6,685 nt of DNA from an uncultured Alphaproteobacteria bacterium (GTDB lineage Bacteria; Pseudomonadota; Alphaproteobacteria; Caulobacterales; Parvularculaceae). The stretch covers positions 1 to 6,685 of the forward strand of contig CALKYG010000191.1 in the NCBI GenBank assembly GCA_938003575.1. Direction: 5' to 3'. The position numbers and the translations under genes are program-made. Under the pieces are notes generated by a model. That model had not been told where the DNA came from, did no database searches, and saw nothing but the letters and a program-made list of their open reading frames with translations. This document shows positions 5,944 to 6,685 of this stretch, in pieces (position 1 is the stretch's first letter; every line of letters begins with the position of its first letter).

Positions 5944-6150
5944 ATTCAGATCTCCGCCCGGACCCCGGCATCATCAAGGCGACCGGAACTCCGGACTATT
6001 CCGACGCGCCGCGGATTCTAGCGAACGCCCGGCCTGAAGTAAGGGGGCGTCGCTATTTTACACACAAGCGTCGCGTGAGAGTTGAATCGCGCGCCGCATT
6101 TTCTCCGAGAGGGAGAGAGCCTACAGCCTCTTTCTTGCGATACCAGCCGG
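5944..6150. other. pheA-haloperoxidase intergenic region with weak regulatory candidates
   Basis: About 207 bases without a credible gene. On the minus strand TAAAAT (6060-6055) is the best -10-like element, but the nearest -35-like sequence, TTCAAC (6086-6081), is 20 bases away, so any promoter here is weak or activator dependent. A small palindrome, CCGGA-AC-TCCGG, lies at 5983-5994 between that element and the haloperoxidase start, where an operator could sit. TCTCC-CTCTC-GGAGA, about 45 bases after the pheA stop, could fold but lacks a U-tract, so I see no good pheA terminator and read-through into the haloperoxidase gene is possible. Confidence 0.3.
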
Positions 6151-6685
6151 TCAGCGACTGCGCGCTGATGGATAGACGCCGAGCATTTTGAAACGCGTTG
6201 AAAAGAACGCAAGCTCCTCAAAGGCGAGCTTGACGTTGCAGTCATCGGGATGACCTTCGACATCGGCGTAGAACATGGTCGCGCTGAACGAGCCTCCCTG
6301 CATGTAACTTTCAAGCTTCGTCATATTGACGCCGTTCGTCGCAAAGCCGCCAAGCGCCTTATAGAGAGCGGCGGGAATGTTTCGCACCTCGAAGACGAAA
6401 GTGGTCAATACGCGCCCCTCCCTGCCCGGATCGAGGAGGTCGCGCGCCATGACCAGGAAGCGCGTCGTATTATGGCCGGCGTCTTCGATGTCCGCCTCTA
6501 GAATATCAAGACCGTATATCTCCGCCGCTTTCGCCGACGCGACCACCGCTTCATCGCGACGCCCGCCCTCAGCGAGACGGCGCGCCGCGCCGGCGGTGTC
6601 GCCTGCAAACTCTGCACGTATTCCGGGACGGGCGAGCAGCGACCTGACTTGGCTGAGCGCCATTGCATGGCTGCGCACGATGCGG
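6151..6685 (-). CDS. pheA: Prephenate dehydratase, C-terminal part (cut by window edge)
   Basis: Converts prephenate to phenylpyruvate in phenylalanine biosynthesis; cytoplasmic, normally about 280-300 residues in stand-alone form. Only about the last 178 residues are in the window, and the frame stays open to the right edge, so the true start lies outside; the GTG at 6678 is internal. Visible in order are the SHxxALxQ motif of the catalytic domain (SHAMALSQ), AVVASAKAAEIYGLDIL, and the catalytic NxTRF motif (HNTTRF, near 6474-6457). A C-terminal ACT regulatory domain follows (about 6411-6200) with KALGGFATNGVNMTKLESY. That ALxxF...ESY pattern is the phenylalanine-binding part of the domain, so feedback inhibition by phenylalanine is expected. 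There is no sign of a fused chorismate mutase in the part seen, although that domain would be N-terminal. The gene ends in YPSARSR with TGA at 6151-6153. Identity is very secure. Confidence 0.96.
   Translation of the reverse strand, partial: RIVRSHAMALSQVRSLLARPGIRAEFAGDTAGAARRLAEGGRRDEAVVASAKAAEIYGLDILEADIEDAGHNTTRFLVMARDLLDPGREGRVLTTFVFEVRNIPAALYKALGGFATNGVNMTKLESYMQGGSFSATMFYADVEGHPDDCNVKLAFEELAFFSTRFKMLGVYPSARSR

Noticed and set aside
5983..5994. CCGGA-AC-TCCGG palindrome as a firm operator call upstream of the haloperoxidase.
   Set aside because: Only 5-bp GC-rich arms, a single copy and no regulator gene in the window; mentioned within the intergenic entry only as a weak candidate.
6018..6314. 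Minus-strand frame of 98 codons covering the pheA end and the intergenic region.
   Set aside because: It is mostly pheA read out of frame; no recognisable domain or ribosome binding site.

Overview
The window reads as a GC-rich chromosomal segment of an alphaproteobacterium, most likely of the Hyphomicrobiales (Rhizobiales) type. The reasons are the ffs-dnaX neighbourhood, a DnaX that has lost most of the enterobacterial zinc-ligand cysteines, a single-domain PheA with the alphaproteobacterial ACT-domain wording (...ALGGFATNGVNMTKLESY...), and strong G/C at third codon positions. Genus cannot be fixed from the sequence alone.

Layout, left to right. Positions 6-1709 (minus) hold complete dnaX, the gamma/tau clamp-loader subunit. 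Immediately upstream of it, 1734-2134 (minus) is the wreck of an extended short-chain dehydrogenase/NAD-dependent epimerase: about 52 N-terminal residues are joined directly to the C-terminal 80 or so, followed by a frameshift and an in-frame stop. Positions 2167-2257 (minus) are ffs, the small bacterial SRP (4.5S) RNA, with a visible promoter and a probable terminator. Diverging from ffs on the plus strand are a four-helix DoxX-like membrane protein (2382-2846) and nudC, the NADH pyrophosphatase / NAD-RNA decapping Nudix hydrolase (2901-3821).

Converging on nudC from the right is a two-gene minus-strand unit: a secreted vanadium-dependent haloperoxidase / PAP2-family enzyme with a complete vanadate-binding residue set (4324-5943), and a small helical lipoprotein of unknown function (3818-4327) that overlaps it by GTGA. 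The lipoprotein and nudC end on the same CTAG. At the right edge, 6151-6685 (minus) is the C-terminal part of pheA, prephenate dehydratase, cut by the window.

Most of the window is housekeeping: replication, protein targeting, NAD metabolism and phenylalanine synthesis. The accessory part is the haloperoxidase-lipoprotein pair, the best candidate here for an undescribed functional partnership. Other points of interest are the internally deleted epimerase pseudogene and an ffs 3' trailer that can pair with the 5' end of the SRP RNA. I see no CRISPR array, insertion sequence, phage gene, tRNA or large repeat.
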